Part shown: positions 5,816-6,020 of the stretch, one piece after another
How positions within the stretch are numbered: the first letter of the stretch is position 1
How the letters are laid out: the number at the start of each line of letters is the position of its first letter
NCBI GenBank assembly: GCA_016840645.1
Contig: JAEORY010000263.1
Location: 1-6,020, forward strand
Length of the DNA stretch: 6,020 nt
DNA from: Candidatus Borrarchaeota archaeon
Lineage (GTDB): Archaea > Asgardarchaeota > Sifarchaeia > Borrarchaeales > Borrarchaeaceae
Reading direction: 5' to 3'
Notes under the pieces: generated by a model
The model's input: the letters and a program-made list of their open reading frames with translations, nothing else
Told to the model about the DNA's origin: nothing
The model's database searches: none
Program-made: the position numbers and the translations under genes

Positions 5816-5843
5816 AAAAGTGATTCGTTTTGGGCTTTATTCT
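5816..5843 (+). promoter_or_regulatory. candidate promoter of the 5871 gene
   Basis: AAAAGTGA (5816-5823), four bases, then TTTTGGGCTTTATTCT (5828-5843) ends 27 bases before the next ATG. It matches the element upstream of the topoisomerase gene in both halves. It begins just after the topoisomerase stop, so the intergenic space is almost entirely promoter. AT-rich DNA (TTTATAATAACTATTTATTA) lies between it and the start. Confidence 0.6.
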
Positions 5844-5870
5844 ACTTTATAATAACTATTTATTACAAAG

Positions 5871-6020
5871 ATGGCTGCTCCGTACCACATGTGTACTGAT
5901 GAGTACAAGAAGTATCTTGACGACAACCCTGTTTTTAAGGGTCAGAGCCAGGCAGAATGGAACCGCCAACAGTGGGCTGAGAAGCGCAAGAACTGGGGGA
6001 AGCCTTCGAGTCCTGCCAAC
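5871..6020 (+). CDS. hypothetical protein, N-terminal 50 residues (partial)
   Basis: ATG at 5871 opens a frame that runs to the window end without a stop. The visible 50 residues begin MAAPYHMCTDEYKKYL and continue with a charged segment rich in Trp, Gln and Lys (QAEWNRQQWAEKRKNW). No known domain is recognised and no signal peptide is seen. Codons prefer G or C at the third position, like the 3' part of the topoisomerase gene. The start is supported by a well-placed copy of the shared upstream motif and by G at +4. The short conserved upstream element suggests it is expressed with the topoisomerase. Confidence 0.65.
   Translation, partial: MAAPYHMCTDEYKKYLDDNPVFKGQSQAEWNRQQWAEKRKNWGKPSSPAN

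Noticed and set aside
1..6020. tRNA genes, rRNA genes or CRISPR arrays
   Set aside because: No cloverleaf, conserved rRNA block or regularly spaced short repeat is visible; the only regular repeats are the coding zinc-finger units.

Overview
The window looks like part of a large eukaryotic DNA virus genome (Nucleocytoviricota type). The evidence is short intergenic gaps, no visible introns, mostly AT-rich upstream regions without clear Shine-Dalgarno sites, an array of C2H2 zinc fingers fused to a nuclease, and a bacterial-type topoisomerase IA, which some amoeba-infecting giant viruses also carry. I cannot name the virus family from sequence alone. A densely coding host or plasmid segment is not strictly excluded.

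Layout, left to right. A possible 3' end of a plus-strand gene (2-64) faces a minus-strand gene of unknown function (70-510). A palindromic repeat (535-620) lies between that gene and a run of small plus-strand genes. These are two diverged paralogs (651-863 and 936-1286), an overlapping acidic ORF (1183-1392), a protein with 22 cysteines in 90 residues (1417-1689), and a Pro-rich protein with a cysteine-rich C-terminus (1753-2001). Converging on the last, with a 5-base gap, is a minus-strand gene of 433 codons (2007-3308): eight C2H2 fingers, a Cys4 zinc-ribbon-like module and a Vsr/DUF559-like nuclease. A second, nearly identical copy of the palindromic repeat (3326-3412) separates it from a plus-strand DNA topoisomerase IA (3472-5811). 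A truncated plus-strand gene (5871 to the window end) closes the window.

The two most notable points are linked. First, the zinc-finger/Vsr-like fusion resembles a natural zinc-finger nuclease and may be a homing-type or mobile endonuclease. Second, the 86/87-bp repeat has 12-bp terminal inverted repeats compatible with TA target duplication, like a MITE. Both copies lie in the same orientation, each between divergent genes and 17-24 bases upstream of an AT-rich minus-strand gene. The repeat may therefore be a mobile element that also supplies promoters, or the boundary of an acquired segment.

A separate signal is a bipartite motif (AAAAGTGA, then TTTTG(A/G)GCTTTATTCT) shared by the upstream regions of the topoisomerase and the last gene. 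It is a good candidate for a viral promoter class. Base composition is mosaic: the 70-510 and zinc-finger genes are AT-rich, while the small gene at 1753 and the later part of the topoisomerase are clearly richer in GC.
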